Positions 37,631-52,228 of a stretch of 64,000 bases of DNA are shown here, piece by piece; position 1 is the stretch's first letter; the number at the start of each line of letters is the position of its first letter. Below the pieces are notes generated by a model that was not told where the DNA came from, ran no database searches, and worked only from the letters and a program-made list of their open reading frames with translations. The position numbers and the translations under genes are program-made. Origin of the DNA: Loxodes magnus (taxonomy: Eukaryota; Ciliophora; Karyorelictea; Loxodida; Loxodidae); NCBI GenBank assembly GCA_946699065.1, contig CAMPDV010001800.1, forward strand, positions 25,373 through 89,372. The letters run 5' to 3'.

Positions 37631-40054
37631 TTTAACTTCTTGATACTTTCAATTATGATCTTCACACTCTTTTACTTGCTTTTCTTATTCACTTTTCTTT
37701 GAAATCTAATCTCTCTTTCTCATTTTATTACTTTCAATTATGATCTTCAGACTCTTTTTTTTACATTTCTTATTCACTTTTCTTAGAAATCTTATTTAAC
37801 TTCTAGATACTTTCAATTATGATCTTCAGACTCTTTTACTTGCTTTTCTTATTCACTTTTCTTAGAAATCTCAACTCTCTTTCTCATTTTATTACTTTCA
37901 ATTATGATCTTCAGACTCTTTTACTTACTTTTCTACTTCACTTTTCTTAGAATCTTATTTAACTTCTAGATACTTTCAATTATGATCTTCACACTCTTTT
38001 ACTTGCTTTTCTACTTCACTTTTCTTAGAAATCTTATTTACTTCTTGATACTTTCAATTATGATCTTCACACTCTTTTACTTGCTTTTCTACTTCACTTT
38101 TCTTAGAAATCTTATCTCTCTTTCTCATTTTATTACTTTCAATTATGATCTTCAGACTCTTTTACTTACTTTTCTACTTCACTTTTCTTAGAATCTTATT
38201 TAACTTCTAGATACTTTCAATTATGATCTTCACACTCTTTTTCTTACTTTTCTTATTCACTTTTCTTAGAAATCTCAACTCTCTTTCTCATTTTATTACT
38301 TTCAATTATGATCTTCAGACTCTTTTACTTACTTTTCTTATTCACTTTTCTTAGAAATTTTATTTAACTTCTTGATACTTTCAATTATGATCTTCACACT
38401 CTTTTACTTGCTTTTCTTATTCACTTTTCTTAGAAATCTCAACTCTCTTTCTCATTTTATTACTTTCAATTATGATCTTCAGACTCTTTTACTTACTTTT
38501 CTTATTCACTTTTCTTAGAATCTTATTTAACTTCTAGATACTTTCAATTATGATCTTCACACTCTTTTACTTGCTTTTCTACTTCACTTTTCTTAGAAAT
38601 CTTATTTACTTCTTGATACTTTCAATTATGATCTTCACACTCTTTTACTTGCTTTTCTACTTCACTTTTCTTAGAAATCTTATCTCTCTTTCTCATTTTA
38701 TTACTTTCAATTATGATCTTCAGACTCTTTTACTTACTTTTCTTATTCACTTTTCTTAGAATCTTATTTAACTTCTAGATACTTTCAATTATGATCTTCA
38801 CACTCTTTTGCTTACTTTTCTTATTCACTTTTCTTAGAAATCTCAACTCTCTTTCTCATTTTATTACTTTCAATTATGATCTTCAGACTCTTTTACTTAC
38901 TTTTCTTATTCACTTTTCTTAGAATCTTATTTAACTTCTAGATACTTTCAATTATGATCTTCACACTCTTTTACTTGCTTTTCTACTTCACTTTTCTTAG
39001 AAATCTCAACTCTCTTTCTCATTTTATTACTTTCAATTATGATCTTCAGACTCTTTTACTTACTTTTCTTATTCACTTTTCTTAGAATCTTATTTAACTT
39101 CTAGATACTTTCAATTATGATCTTCACACTCTTTTACTTGCTTTTCTACTTCACTTTTCTTAGAAATCTCAACTCTCTTTCTCATTTTATTACTTTCAAT
39201 TATGATCTTCAGACTCTTTTACTTACTTTTCTACTTCACTTTTCTTAGAATCTTATTTAACTTCTAGATACTTTCAATTATGATCTTCACACTCTTTTAC
39301 TTGCTTTTCTTATTCACTTTTCTTAGAAATCTCAACTCTCTTTCTCATTTTATTACTTTCAATTATGATCTTCAGACTCTTTTACTTACTTTTCTTATTC
39401 ACTTTTCTTAGAAATTTTATTTAACTTCTTGATACTTTCAATTATGATCTTCACACTCTTTTACTTGCTTTTCTTATTCACTTTTCTTAGAAATCTAATC
39501 TCTCTTTCTCATTTTATTACTTTCAATTATGATCTTCAGACTCTTTTACTTACTTTTCTTATTCACTTTTCTTAGAATCTTATTTAACTTCTAGATACTT
39601 TCAATTATGATCTTCACACTCTTTTTCTTACTTTTCTACTTCACTTTTCTTAGAAATTTTATTTAACTTTTTGATACTTTCAATTATGATCTTCACACTC
39701 CTTTACTTGCTTTTCTACTTCACTTTTCGTAGAAATCTTATTTACTTCTAGATACTTTCAATTATGATCTTCACACTCTTTTACTTGCTTTTCTTATTCA
39801 CTTTTCTTTGAAATCTCAACTCTCTTTCTCATTTTATTACTTTCAATTATGATCTTCAGACTCTTTTACTTACTTTTCTTATTCACTTTTCTTAGAATCT
39901 TATTTAACTTCTAGATACTTTCAATTATGATCTTCACACTCTTTTACTTGCTTTTCTACTTCACTTTTCTTAGAAATCTTATTTACTTCTTGATACTTTC
40001 AATTATGATCTTCAGACTCTTTTACTTACTTTTCTTATTCACTTTTCTTAGAAT

Positions 40055-42290
40055 CTTATTTAACTTCTAGATACTTTCAATTATGATCTTCACACTCTTT
40101 TTCTTACTTTTCTACTTCACTTTTCTTAGAAATTTTATTTAACTTTTTGATACTTTCAATTATGATCTTCACACTCCTTTACTTGCTTTTCTACTTCACT
40201 TTTCGTAGAAATCTTATTTACTTCTTGATACTTTCAATTATGATCTTCAGACTCTTTTACTTACTTTTCTTATTCACTTTTCTTAGAATCTTATTTAACT
40301 TTTAGATACTTTCAATTATGATCTTCACACTCTTTTTCTTACTTTTCTTATTCACTTTTCTTTGAAATCTAATCTCTCTTTTTCATTTTATTACTTTCAA
40401 TTATGATCTTCAGACTCTTTTTTTTACATTTCTTATTCACTTTTCTTAGAAATTTTATTTAACTTCTAGATACTTTCAATTATGATCTTCACACTCTTTT
40501 ACTTGCTTTTCTTATTCACTTTTCTTAGAAATCTTATTTAACTTCTAGATACTTTCAATTATGATCTTCACACTCTTTTACTTGCTTTTCTTATTCACTT
40601 TTCTTAGAAATCTCAACTCTCTTTCTCATTTTATTACTTTCAATTATGATCTTCAGACTCTTTTTTTTACATTTCTTATTCAATTTTCTTAGAAATCTTA
40701 TTTAACTTCTAGATACTTTCAATTATGATCTTCACACTCTTTTACTTGCTTTTCTTATTCACTTTTCTTAGAAATCTCATCTCTCCTTCTCATTTTATTA
40801 CTTTTAATTATGATCTTCAGACTCTTTTGCTTGCTTTTCTTATTCACTTTTCTTTGAAATCTCATCTCTCTTTCTCATTTTTTTACTTTCAAATATGATC
40901 TTCAGACTCTTTTACTTACTTTTCTTATTCACTTTTCTTAGAAATTTTATTTAACTTCTAGATACTTTCAATTATGATCTTCACACTCTTTTACTTGCTT
41001 TTCTTATTCACTTTTCTTAGAAATCTCATCTCTCTTTCTCATTTTATTACTTTCAATTATGATCTTCAGACTCTTTTTCTTACTTTTCTTATTCACTTTT
41101 CTTAGAAATCTTATTTAACTTCTAGATACTTTCAATTATGATCTTCACACTCTTTTACTTGCTTTTCTTATTCACTTTTCTTTGAAATCTAATCTCTCTT
41201 TCTCATTTTATTACTTTCAATTATGATCTTCAGACTCTTTTACTTGCTTTTCTACTTCACTTTTCTTAGAAATCTTATTTAACTTCTTGATACTTTCAAT
41301 TATGATCTTCACACTCTTTTACTTGCTTTTCTTATTCACTTTTCTTAGAAATCTTATTTAACTTCTTGATACTTTCAATTATGATCTTCAGACTCTTTTA
41401 CTTGCTTTTCTACTTCACTTTTCTTAGAAATCTTATTTAACTTCTAGATACTTTCAATTATGATCTTCACACTCTTTTTCTTACATTTTTTATTCACTTT
41501 TCTTAGAAATCTTATTTAACTTCTAGATACTTTCAATTATGATCTTCACACTCTTTTACTTTCTTTTCTACTTCACTTTTCTTAGAAATCTCAACTCTCT
41601 TTCTCATTTTATTACTTTCAATTATGATCTTCACACTCTTTTACTTGCTTTTTTTATTCACTTTTCTTAGAAATCTCAACTCTCTTTCTCATTTTATTAC
41701 TTTCAATTATGATCTTCAGACTCTTTTTCTTACTTTTCTACTTCACTTTTCTTAGAAATCTTATTTAACTTCTAGATACCTTCAATTATGATCTTCACAC
41801 TCTTTTACTTGCTTTTCTACTTCACTTTTCTTAGAATCTTATTTAACTTTTAGATACTTTCAATTATGATCTTCACACTCTTTTTCTTACTTTTCTTATT
41901 CACTTTTCTTTGAAATCTCAACTCTCTTTCTCATTTTATTACTTTCAATTATGATCTTCAGACTCTTTTTTTTACATTTCTTATTCACTTTTCTTAGAAA
42001 TCTTATTTAACTTCTAGATACTTTCAATTATGATCTTCACACTCTTTTACTTGCTTTTCTTATTCACTTTTCTTAGAAATCTTATTTAACTTCTAGATAC
42101 TTTCAATTATGATCTTCACACTCTTTTACTTGCTTTTCTTATTCACTTTTCTTAGAAATCTCAACTCTCTTTCTCATTTTATTACTTTCAATTATGATCT
42201 TCAGACTCTTTTTTTTACATTTCTTATTCACTTTTCTTAGAAATCTTATTTAACTTCTAGATACTTTCAATTATGATCTTCACACTCTTT
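40055..42290 (+). repeat. Long duplicated block, right copy (offset 9,015 then 9,009 bp)
   Basis: Partner of 31,040-33,280. It starts at an A monomer after an agaatctt junction, then an aaattttatt A with ctttttgatac, a cctttac/cgtag A and a 78-bp A. It ends inside the A monomer starting at 42245, where the core becomes cacactctttttttta while the left copy has ttttacttgc. Private differences include acttttaatt near 40802. Confidence 0.9.
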
Positions 42291-42323
42291 TTTTTACATT
42301 TCTTATTCACTTTTCTTAGAAAT

Positions 42324-43800
42324 CTTATTTAACTTCTAGATACTTTCAATTATGATCTTCACACTCTTTTACTTGCTTTTCTTATTCACTTTTCTTTGAA
42401 ATCTAATCTCTCTTTCTCATTTTATTACTTTCAATTATGATCTTCAGACTCTTTTACTTACTTTTCTTATTCACTTTTCTTAGAAATCTTATTCAACTTC
42501 TAGATACTTTCAATTATGATCTTCACACTCTTTTACTTGCTTTTCTTATTCACTTTTCTTAGAAATCTTATTTAACTTCTAGATACTTTCAATTATGATC
42601 TTCAGACTCTTTTACTTACTTTTCTTATTCACTTTTCTTAGAAATTTTATTTAACTTCTTGATACTTTCAATTATGATCTTCACACTCTTTTACTTGCTT
42701 TTCTTATTCACTTTTCTTAGAAATCTCAACTCTCTTTCTCATTTTATTACTTTCAATTATGATCTTCAGACTCTTTTACTTACTTTTCTACTTCACTTTT
42801 CTTAGAATCTTATTTAACTTCTAGATACTTTCAATTATGATCTTCACACTCTTTTGCTTACTTTTCTTATTCACTTTTCTTAGAAATCTAATCTCTCTTT
42901 CTCATTTTATTACTTTCAATTATGATCTTCAGACTCTTTTTCTTACTTTTCTACTTCACTTTTCTTAGAAATCTTATTTAACTTCTAGATACTTTCAATT
43001 ATGATCTTCACACTCTTTTACTTGCTTTTCTTATTCACTTTTCTTTGAAATCTAATCTCTCTTTCTCATTTTATTACTTTCAATTATGATCTTCAGACTC
43101 TTTTACTTACTTTTCTTATTCACTTTTCTTAGAAATCTTATTCAACTTCTAGATACTTTCAATTATGATCTTCACACTCTTTTACTTGCTTTTCTTATTC
43201 ACTTTTCTTAGAAATCTTATTTAACTTCTAGATACTTTCAATTATGATCTTCAGACTCTTTTACTTACTTTTCTTATTCACTTTTCTTAGAAATTTTATT
43301 TAACTTCTTGATACTTTCAATTATGATCTTCACACTCTTTTACTTGCTTTTCTTATTCACTTTTCTTAGAAATCTCAACTCTCTTTCTCATTTTATTACT
43401 TTCAATTATGATCTTCAGACTCTTTTACTTACTTTTCTACTTCACTTTTCTTAGAATCTTATTTAACTTCTAGATACTTTCAATTATGATCTTCACACTC
43501 TTTTGCTTACTTTTCTTATTCACTTTTCTTAGAAATCTAATCTCTCTTTCTCATTTTATTACTTTCAATTATGATCTTCAGACTCTTTTTCTTACTTTTC
43601 TACTTCACTTTTCTTAGAAATCTTATTTAACTTCTAGATACTTTCAATTATGATCTTCACACTCTTTTACTTGCTTTTCTTATTCACTTTTCTTTGAAAT
43701 CTAATCTCTCTTTCTCATTTTATTACTTTCAATTATGATCTTCAGACTCTTTTACTTACTTTTCTTATTCACTTTTCTTAGAAATCTTATTCAACTTCTA
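42324..43800 (+). repeat. Tandem 649-bp units (two full copies and a partial third)
   Basis: Copies are 42324-42972 and 42973-43621, with a third starting at 43622 and diverging by about 43,800. Each full copy has five A and three B monomers less one base (650-1 = 649). The marker is an A head with attcaac in place of atttaac, at 42488, 43137 and 43786 (unit starts). A related but more diverged version of the same order is found at 33,563-34,211. Confidence 0.87.
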
Positions 43801-46800
43801 GATGCCTTCAATTATGATCTTCACACTCTTTTACTTGCTTTTCTTATTCACTTTCTTAGAAATCTCAACTCTCTTTCTCATTTTATTACTTTCAATTATG
43901 ATCTTCACACTATTTTTCTTACTTTTCTACTTCACTTTTCTTAGAAATCTTATTTAACTTCTAGATACTTTCAATTATGATCTTCAGACTCTTTTTCTTA
44001 CTTTTCTTATTCACTTTTCTTAGAAATTTTATTTAACTTCTAGATACTTTCAATTATGATCTTCACACTCTTTTACTTGCTTTTCTTATTCACTTTTCTT
44101 TGAAATCTAATCTCTCTTTTTAATTTTATTACTTTCAATTATGATATTCACACTCTTTTACTTGCTTTTCTTATTCACTTTTCTTTGTAATCTCAACTCT
44201 CTTTCTCATTTTATTACTTTCAATTATGATCTTCACACTCTTTAACTTACTTTTCTTATTCACTTTTCTTAGAAATCTTATTTAACTTCTAGATACTTTC
44301 AATTATGATTTTCACACTCTTTTACTTGCTTTTCTTATTCACTTTTCTTAGAAATCTAATCTCTCTTTCTCATTTTATTACTTTCAATTATGATCTTCAG
44401 ACTCTTTTACTTACTTTTCTTATTCACTTTTCTTAGAAATCTTATTCAACTTCTAGATACTTTCAATTATGATCTTCACACTCTTTTACTTGCTTTTCTT
44501 ATTCACTTTTCTTTGAAATCTAATCTCTCTTTCTCATTTTATTACTTTCAATTATGATCTTCACACTCTTTTACTTGCTTTTCTTATTCACTTTTCTTTG
44601 AAATCTAATCTCTCTTTCTCATTTTATTACTTTCAATTATGATCTTCAGACTCTTTTTCTTACTTTTCTACTTCACTTTTCTTAGAAATCTTATTTAACT
44701 TCTAGATGCCTTCAATTATGATCTTCACACTCTTTTACTTGCTATTCTACTTCACTTTTCTTAGAAATCTTATTTAACTTCTTGATACTTTCAATTATGA
44801 TCTTCAGACTCTTTTACTTGCTTTTCTTATTCACTTTTCTTAGAAATCTCAACTCTCTTTCTCATTTTATTACTTTCAATTATGATCTTCAGACTCTTTT
44901 TCTTACTTTTCTACTTCACTTTTCTTAGAAATCTTATTTAACTTCTAGATACCTTCAATTATGATCTTCACACTCCTTTACTTGCTTTTCTACTTCACTT
45001 TTCTTAGAAATCTTATTTAACTTCTAGATACTTTCAATTATGATCTTCACACTCTTTTACTTGCTTTTCTTATTCACTTTTCATAGAAATCTTATTTAAC
45101 TTCTAGATACCTTCAATTATGATCTTCACACTCCTTTACTTGCTTTTCTTATTCACTTTTCGTAGAAATCTTATTTACTTCTTGATACTTTCAATTATGA
45201 TCTTCAGACTCTTTTACTTACTTTTCTTATTCACTTTTCTTAGAAATCTTATTTAACTTCTAGATACTTTCAATTGAGATCTTCACACTCTTTTACTTGC
45301 TTTTCTTATTCACTTTTCTTAGAAATCTCAACTCTCTTTCTCATTTTATTACTTTCAATTATGATCTTCACACTCTTTTACTTGCTTTTCTTATTCACTT
45401 TTCTTTGAAATCTAATCTCTCTTTCTCATTTTATTACTTTCAATTATGATCTTCACACTCTTTTACTTGCTTTTCTACTTCACTTTTCTTAGAAATCTCA
45501 TCTCTCCTTCTCATTTTATTACTTTCAATTATGATCTTCACACTCTTTTACTTGCTTTTCTACTTCACTTTTCTTAGAAATCTCATCTCTCCTTCTCATT
45601 TTATTACTTTCAATTATGATCTTCACACTCTTTTACTTGCTTTTCTTATTCACTTTTCTTAGAAATCTCATCTCTCCTTCACATTTTATTACTTTCAATT
45701 ATGATCTTCAGACTCTTTTACTTACATTTCTTATTCACTTTTCTTAGAAATCTTATTTAACTTCTAGATACCTTCAATTATGATCTTCACACTCCTTTAC
45801 TTACTTTTCTACTTCACTTTTCGTAGAAATCTTATTTACTTCTTGATACTTTCAATTATGATCTTCAGACTCTTTTTCTTACTTTTCTTATTCACTTTTC
45901 TTAGAAATTTTATTTAACTTCTAGATACTTTCAATTATGATCTTCACACTCTTTTACTTGCTTTTCTTATTCACTTTTCTTTGAAATCTCAACTCTCTTT
46001 CTCATTTTATTACTTTCAATTATGATCTTCAGACTCTTTTACTTACTTTTCTTATTCACTTTTCTTAGAAATCTTATTTAACTTCTAGATACTTTCAATT
46101 ATGATCTTCACACTCTTTTACTTGCTTTTCTTATTCACTTTTCTTTGAAATCTAATCTCTCTTTCTCATTTTATTACTTTCAATTATGATCTTCAGACTC
46201 TTTTTCTTACTTTTCTACTTCACTTTTCTTAGAAATCTTATTTAACTTCTAGATACTTTCAATTATGATCTTCAGACTCTTTTACTTGCTTTTCTTATTC
46301 ACTTTTCTTAGAATCTTATTTAACTTCTAGATACTTTCAATTATGATCTTCACACTCTTTTACTTGCTTTTCTTATTCACTTTTCTTTGAAATCTAATCT
46401 CTCTTTCTCATTTTATTACTTTCAATTATGATCTTCACACTCTTTTTCTTACTTTTCTTATTCACTTTTCTTAGAAATCTTATTTAACTTCTAGATACTT
46501 TTAATTATGATATTCAGACTCTTTTACTTGCTTTTCTTATTCACTTTTCTTTGAAATCTCATCTCTATTTCTCATTTTATTACTTTCAATTATGATCTTC
46601 ATTCTCTTTTTCTTACTTTTCTACTTCACTTTTCTTAGAAATCTTATTTAACTTCTAGATACTTTTAATTATGATATTCAGACTCTTTTACTTTCTTTTC
46701 TACTTCACTTTTCTTAGAAATCTCAACTCTCTTTCTCATTTTATTACTTTCAATTATGATCTTCATTCTCTTTTTCTTACTTTTCTTATTCACTTTTCTT

Positions 46801-48913
46801 AGAAATCTTATTCAACTTCTAGATACTTTCAATTATGATATTCACACTCTTTTACTTGCTTTTCTTATTCACTTTTCTTAGAAATCTAATCTCTCTTTCT
46901 CATTTTATTACTTTCAATTATGATCTTCACACTCTTTTTCTTACATTTTTTATTCACTTTTCTTTGAAATCTTATTTAACTTCTAGATACCTTCAATTAT
47001 GATCTTCACACTCCTTTACTTGCTTTTCTACTTCACTTTTCGTAGAAATCTTATTTACTTCTTGATACTTTCAATTATGATCTTCAGACTCTTTTTCTTA
47101 CTTTTCTTATTCACTTTTCTTAGAAATCTTATTCAACTTCTAGATACTTTCAATTATGATCTTCACACTCTTTTACTTGCTTTTCTTATTCACTTTTCTT
47201 TGAAATCTCAACTCTCTTTCTCATTTTATTACTTTCAATTATGATCTTCAGACTCTTTTACTTACTTTTCTTATTCACTTTTCTTAGAAATCTTATTCAA
47301 CTTCTAGATACTTTCAATTATGATCTTCAGACTCTTTTACTTGCTTTTCTTATTCACTTTTCTTAGAATCTTATTTAACTTCTAGATACTTTCAATTATG
47401 ATCTTCACACTCTTTTACTTGCTTTTCTTATTCACTTTTCTTAGAAATCTAATCTCTCTTTCTCATTTTATTACTTTCAATTATGATCTTCACACTCTTT
47501 TTCTTACTTTTCTTATTCACTTTTCTTAGAAATCTTATTTAACTTCTAGATACTTTCAATTATGATCTTCAGACTCTTTTACTTTCTTTTCTACTTCACT
47601 TTTCTTAGAAATCTCATCTCTCTTTCTCATTTTATTACTTTCAATTATGATCTTCACACTCTTTTACTTACTTTTCTTATTCACTTTTCTTAGAAATCTT
47701 ATTTAACTTCTAGATACTTTCAATTATGATCTTCATTCTCTTTTTCTTGCTTTTCTTATTCACTTTTCTTAGAAATCTCAACTCTCTTTCTCATTTTATT
47801 ACTTTCAATTATGATCTTCAGACTCTTTTTCTTACTTTTCTACTTCACTTTTCTTAGAAATCTTATTCAACTTCAGATACTTTCAATTATGATCTTCACA
47901 CTCTTTTACTTGCTTTTCTTATTCACTTTTCTTTGAAATCTAATCTCTCTTTCTCATTTTATTACTTTCAATTATGATCTTCAGACTCTTTTTCTTACTT
48001 TTCTACTTCACTTTTCTTAGAAATCTTATTTAACTTCTAGATACTTTCAATTATGATCTTCACACTCTTTTACTTGCTTTTCTTATTCACTTTTCATAGA
48101 AATCTTATTTAACTTCTAGATACCTTCAATTATGATCTTCACACTCCTTTACTTGCTTTTCTTATTCACTTTTCGTAGAAATCTTATTTACTTCTTGATA
48201 CTTTCAATTATGATCTTCAGACTCTTTTTCTTACTTTTCTTATTCACTTTTCTTTGAAATCTCAACTCTCTTTCTCATTTTATTACTTTCAATTATGATC
48301 TTCACACTCTTTTTCTTACTTTTCTTATTCACTTTTCTTAGAAATCTTATTTAACTTCTAGATACTTTCAATTATGATCTTCACACTCTTTTACTTGCTT
48401 TTCTTATTCCCTTTCTTTGAAATCTAATCTCTCTTTCTCATTTTATTACTTTCAATTATGATCTTCAGACTCTTTTACTTACATTTCTTATTCACTTTTC
48501 TTAGAAATTTTATTTAACTTCTAGATACCTTCAATTATGATCTTCAAACTCTTTTACTTGCTTTTCTTATTCACTTTTCTTAGAAATCTTATTTACTTCT
48601 TGATACTTTCAATTATGATCTTCACACTCTTTTTCTTACTTTTCTTATTCACTTTTCTTAGAAATCTAATCTCTCTTTTTAATTTTATTACTTTCAATTA
48701 TGATCTTCACACTCTTTTACTTGCTTTTCTTATTCACTTTTCTTAGAAATCTTATTTAACTTTTTGATACTTTCAATTATGATCTTCACACTCTTTTACT
48801 TGCTTTTCTACTTCACTTTTCTTAGAAATCTTATCTCTCTTTCTCATTTTATTACTTTCAATTATGATCTTCAGACTCTTTTACTTACTTTTCTTATTCA
48901 CTTTTCTTAGAAT

Positions 48914-49319
48914 CTTATTTAACTTCTAGATACTTTCAATTATGATCTTCACACTCTTTTTCTTACTTTTCTTATTCACTTTTCTTTGAAATCTAATCTC
49001 TCTTTTTCATTTTATTACTTTCAATTATGATCTTCAGACACTTTTTTTTACATTTCTTATTCACTTTTCTTTGAAATCTAATCTCTCTTTTTAATTTTAT
49101 TACTTTCAATTATGATCTTCACACTCTTTTACTTGCTTTTCTTATTCACTTTTCTTTGAAATCTTATTTAACTTCTAGATACTTTCAATTATGATCTTCA
49201 CACTCCTTTACTTGCTTTTCTACTTCACTTTTCGTAGAAATCTTATTTACTTCTTGATACTTTCAATTATGATCTTCACACTCTTTTTCTTACTTTTCTT
49301 ATTCACTTTTCTTAGAAAT
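48914..49319 (+). repeat. Five-monomer cagacac module, first occurrence
   Basis: The order is A (after an agaatctt junction, ttcttac core), B with cagacactttttttta core (48993), B with tttttaatt head (49078), A with cctttac core and ttcgtag ending (49163-49241), and a 78-bp A (49242-49319). The module recurs starting at 50054, 52229, 55242 and 58678, and in truncated form near 60,250. The 52229 version diverges after the third monomer. It is the clearest higher-order signature of region III. Confidence 0.85.
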
Positions 49320-49969
49320 TTTATTTAACTTCTAGATACTTTCAATTATGATCTTCACACTCTTTTACTTGCTTTTCTTATTCACTTTTCTTTGAAATCT
49401 CAACTCTCTTTCTTATTTTATTACTTTCAATTATGATCTTCAGACTCTTTTACTTACTTTTCTTATTCACTTTTCTTAGAAATTTTATTTAACTTCTAGA
49501 TACTTTCAATTATGATCTTCACACTCTTTTACTTGCTTTTCTTATTCACTTTTCTTTGAAATCTCAACTCTCTTTCTCATTTTATTACTTTCAATTATGA
49601 TCTTCAGACTCTTTTACTTACATTTTTTATTCACTTTTCTTAGAAATTTTATTTAACTTCTAGATACTTTTAATTATGATCTTCACACTCTTTTACTTGC
49701 TTTTCTTATTCACTTTTCTTAGAAATCTTATTTAACTTTTTGATACTTTCAATTATGATATTCACACTCTTTTACTTGCTTTTCTTATTCACTTTTCTTT
49801 GAAATCTCATCTCTCTTTCTCATTTTATTACTTTCAATTATGATCTTCACACTCTTTTTCTTACATTTTTTATTCACTTTTCTTAGAAATTTTATTTAAC
49901 TTCTAGATACTTTTAATTATGATATTCAGACTCTTTTACTTTCTTTTCTACTTCACTTTTCTTAGAAAT

Positions 49970-50410
49970 CTCATCTCTCTTTCTCATTTTATTACTTTCA
50001 ATTATGATCTTCAGACTCTTTTACTTACTTTTCTTATTCACTTTTCTTAGAATCTTATTTAACTTCTAGATACTTTCAATTATGATCTTCACACTCTTTT
50101 TCTTACTTTTCTTATTCACTTTTCTTTGAAATCTAATCTCTCTTTTTCATTTTATTACTTTCAATTATGATCTTCAGACACTTTTTTTTACATTTCTTAT
50201 TCACTTTTCTTTGAAATCTAATCTCTCTTTTTAATTTTATTACTTTCAATTATGATCTTCACACTCTTTTACTTGCTTTTCTTATTCACTTTTCTTTGAA
50301 ATCTTATTTAACTTCTAGATACCTTCAATTATGATCTTCACACTCCTTTACTTGCTTTTCTACTTCACTTTTCGTAGAAATCTTATTTACTTCTTGATAC
50401 TTTCAATTAT
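49970..50410 (+). repeat. Second cagacac module copy (offset 1,140 bp)
   Basis: The stretch 49,970-50,410 repeats 48,830-49,270 at an offset of 1,140 bp, aligned on the A monomers at 48914 and 50054. One difference is agatacc in the cctttac monomer here versus agatact in the first copy. Afterwards the copies differ: ttttcttgttcac occurs only here, near 50436. Confidence 0.78.
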
Positions 50411-52228
50411 GATCTTCAGACTCTTTTACTTGCTTTTCTTGTTCACTTTTCTTAGAAATCTTATTTAACTTTTTGATACTTTCAATTATGATATTCACAC
50501 TCTTTTACTTGCTTTTCTTATTCACTTTTCTTAGAAATCTTATTCAACTTCTAGATACTTTTAATTATGATATTCAGACTCTTTTACTTTCTTTTCTACT
50601 TCACTTTTCTTAGAAATCTTATTCAACTTCTAGATACTTTCAATTATGATCTTCAGACTCTTTTACTTGCTTTTCTTATTCACTTTTCTTAGAATCTTAT
50701 TTAACTTCTAGATACTTTCAATTATGATCTTCACACTCTTTTTCTTACTTTTCTTATTCACTTTTCTTAGAAATCTTATTTAACTTCTAGATACTTTTAA
50801 TTATGATATTCAGACTCTTTTACTTGCTTTTCTTATTCACTTTTCTTTGAAATCTAATCTCTCTTTCTCATTTTATTACTTTCAATTATGATCTTCACAC
50901 TCTTTTTCTTACTTTTCTTATTCACTTTTCTTAGAAATCTTATTTAACTTCTAGATACTTTTAATTATGATCTTCACACTCTTTTACTTGCTTTTCTTAT
51001 TCACTTTTCTTAGAAATCTCATCTCTCTTTCTCATTTTATTACTTTCAATTATGATCTTCACACTCTTTTTCTTACTTTTCTTATTCACTTTTCTTAGAA
51101 ATTTTATTTAACTTCTAGATACTTTCAATTATGATCTTCACACTCTTTTACTTGCTTTTCTTATTCACTTTTCTTTGAAATCTCAACTCTCTTTCTTATT
51201 TTATTACTTTCAATTATGATCTTCAGACTCTTTTTCTTACTTTTCTTATTCACTTTTCTTAGAAATCTTATTCAACTTCTAGATACTTTCAATTATGATC
51301 TTCAGACTCTTTTACTTGCTTTTCTTATTCACTTTTCTTAGAAATCTTATTTAACTTCTAGATACTTTCAATTATGATCTTCACACTCTTTTACTTGCTT
51401 TTCTTATTCACTTTTCTTAGAAATCTCATCTCTCTTTCTCATTTTATTACTTTCAATTATGATCTTCAGACTCTTTTACTTGCTTTTCTACTTCACTTTT
51501 CTTAGAAATCTTATTTACTTCTTGATACTTTCAATTATGATCTTCAGACTCTTTTACTTGCTTTTCTTATTCACTTTTCTTAGAAATCTTATTTAACTTC
51601 TTGATACTTTCAATTATGATATTCACACTCTTTTACTTGCTTTTCTTATTCACTTTTCTTTGAAATCTAATCTCTCTTTTTAATTTTATTACTTTCAATT
51701 ATGATCTTCACACTCTTTTTCTTACTTTTCTTATTCACTTTTCTTAGAAATTTTATTTAACTTCTAGATACCTTCAATTATGATCTTCACACTCCTTTAC
51801 TTGCTTTTCTACTTCACTTTTCGTAGAAATCTTATTTACTTCTTGATACTTTCAATTATGATCTTCAGACTCTTTTACTTACTTTTCTTATTAACTTTTC
51901 TTAGAAATTTTATTTAACTTCTAGATACTTTCAATTATGATCTTCACACTCCTTTACTTGCTTTTCTTATTCACTTTTCTTTGAAATCTAATCTCTCTTT
52001 TTCATTTTATTACTTTCAATTATGATCTTCACACTCTTTTACTTGCTTTTCTTATTCACTTTTCTTTGAAATCTTATTTAACTTCTAGATACCTTCAATT
52101 ATGATCTTCACACTCCTTTACTTGCTTTTCTACTTCACTTTTCGTAGAAATCTTATTTACTTCTTGATACTTTCAATTATGATCTTCAGACTCTTTTACT
52201 TACTTTTCTTATTCACTTTTCTTATAAT

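Larger units (their letters stand above)
25499..43785 (+). repeat. Array region II: alternating A/B monomers with higher-order repeats
   Basis: Satellite only. B monomers mostly have caactctct heads with cagactcttttacttac cores, and A monomers mostly have ctagatac heads with cacactcttttacttgc cores, so head type and core type are linked here as they are not in region I. Single-base deletions at agaatctt and at cttatttactt are frequent. The region is dominated by 7- and 8-monomer units and by two long duplicated blocks whose copies sit about 9 kb apart; these are listed separately. Confidence 0.85.
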
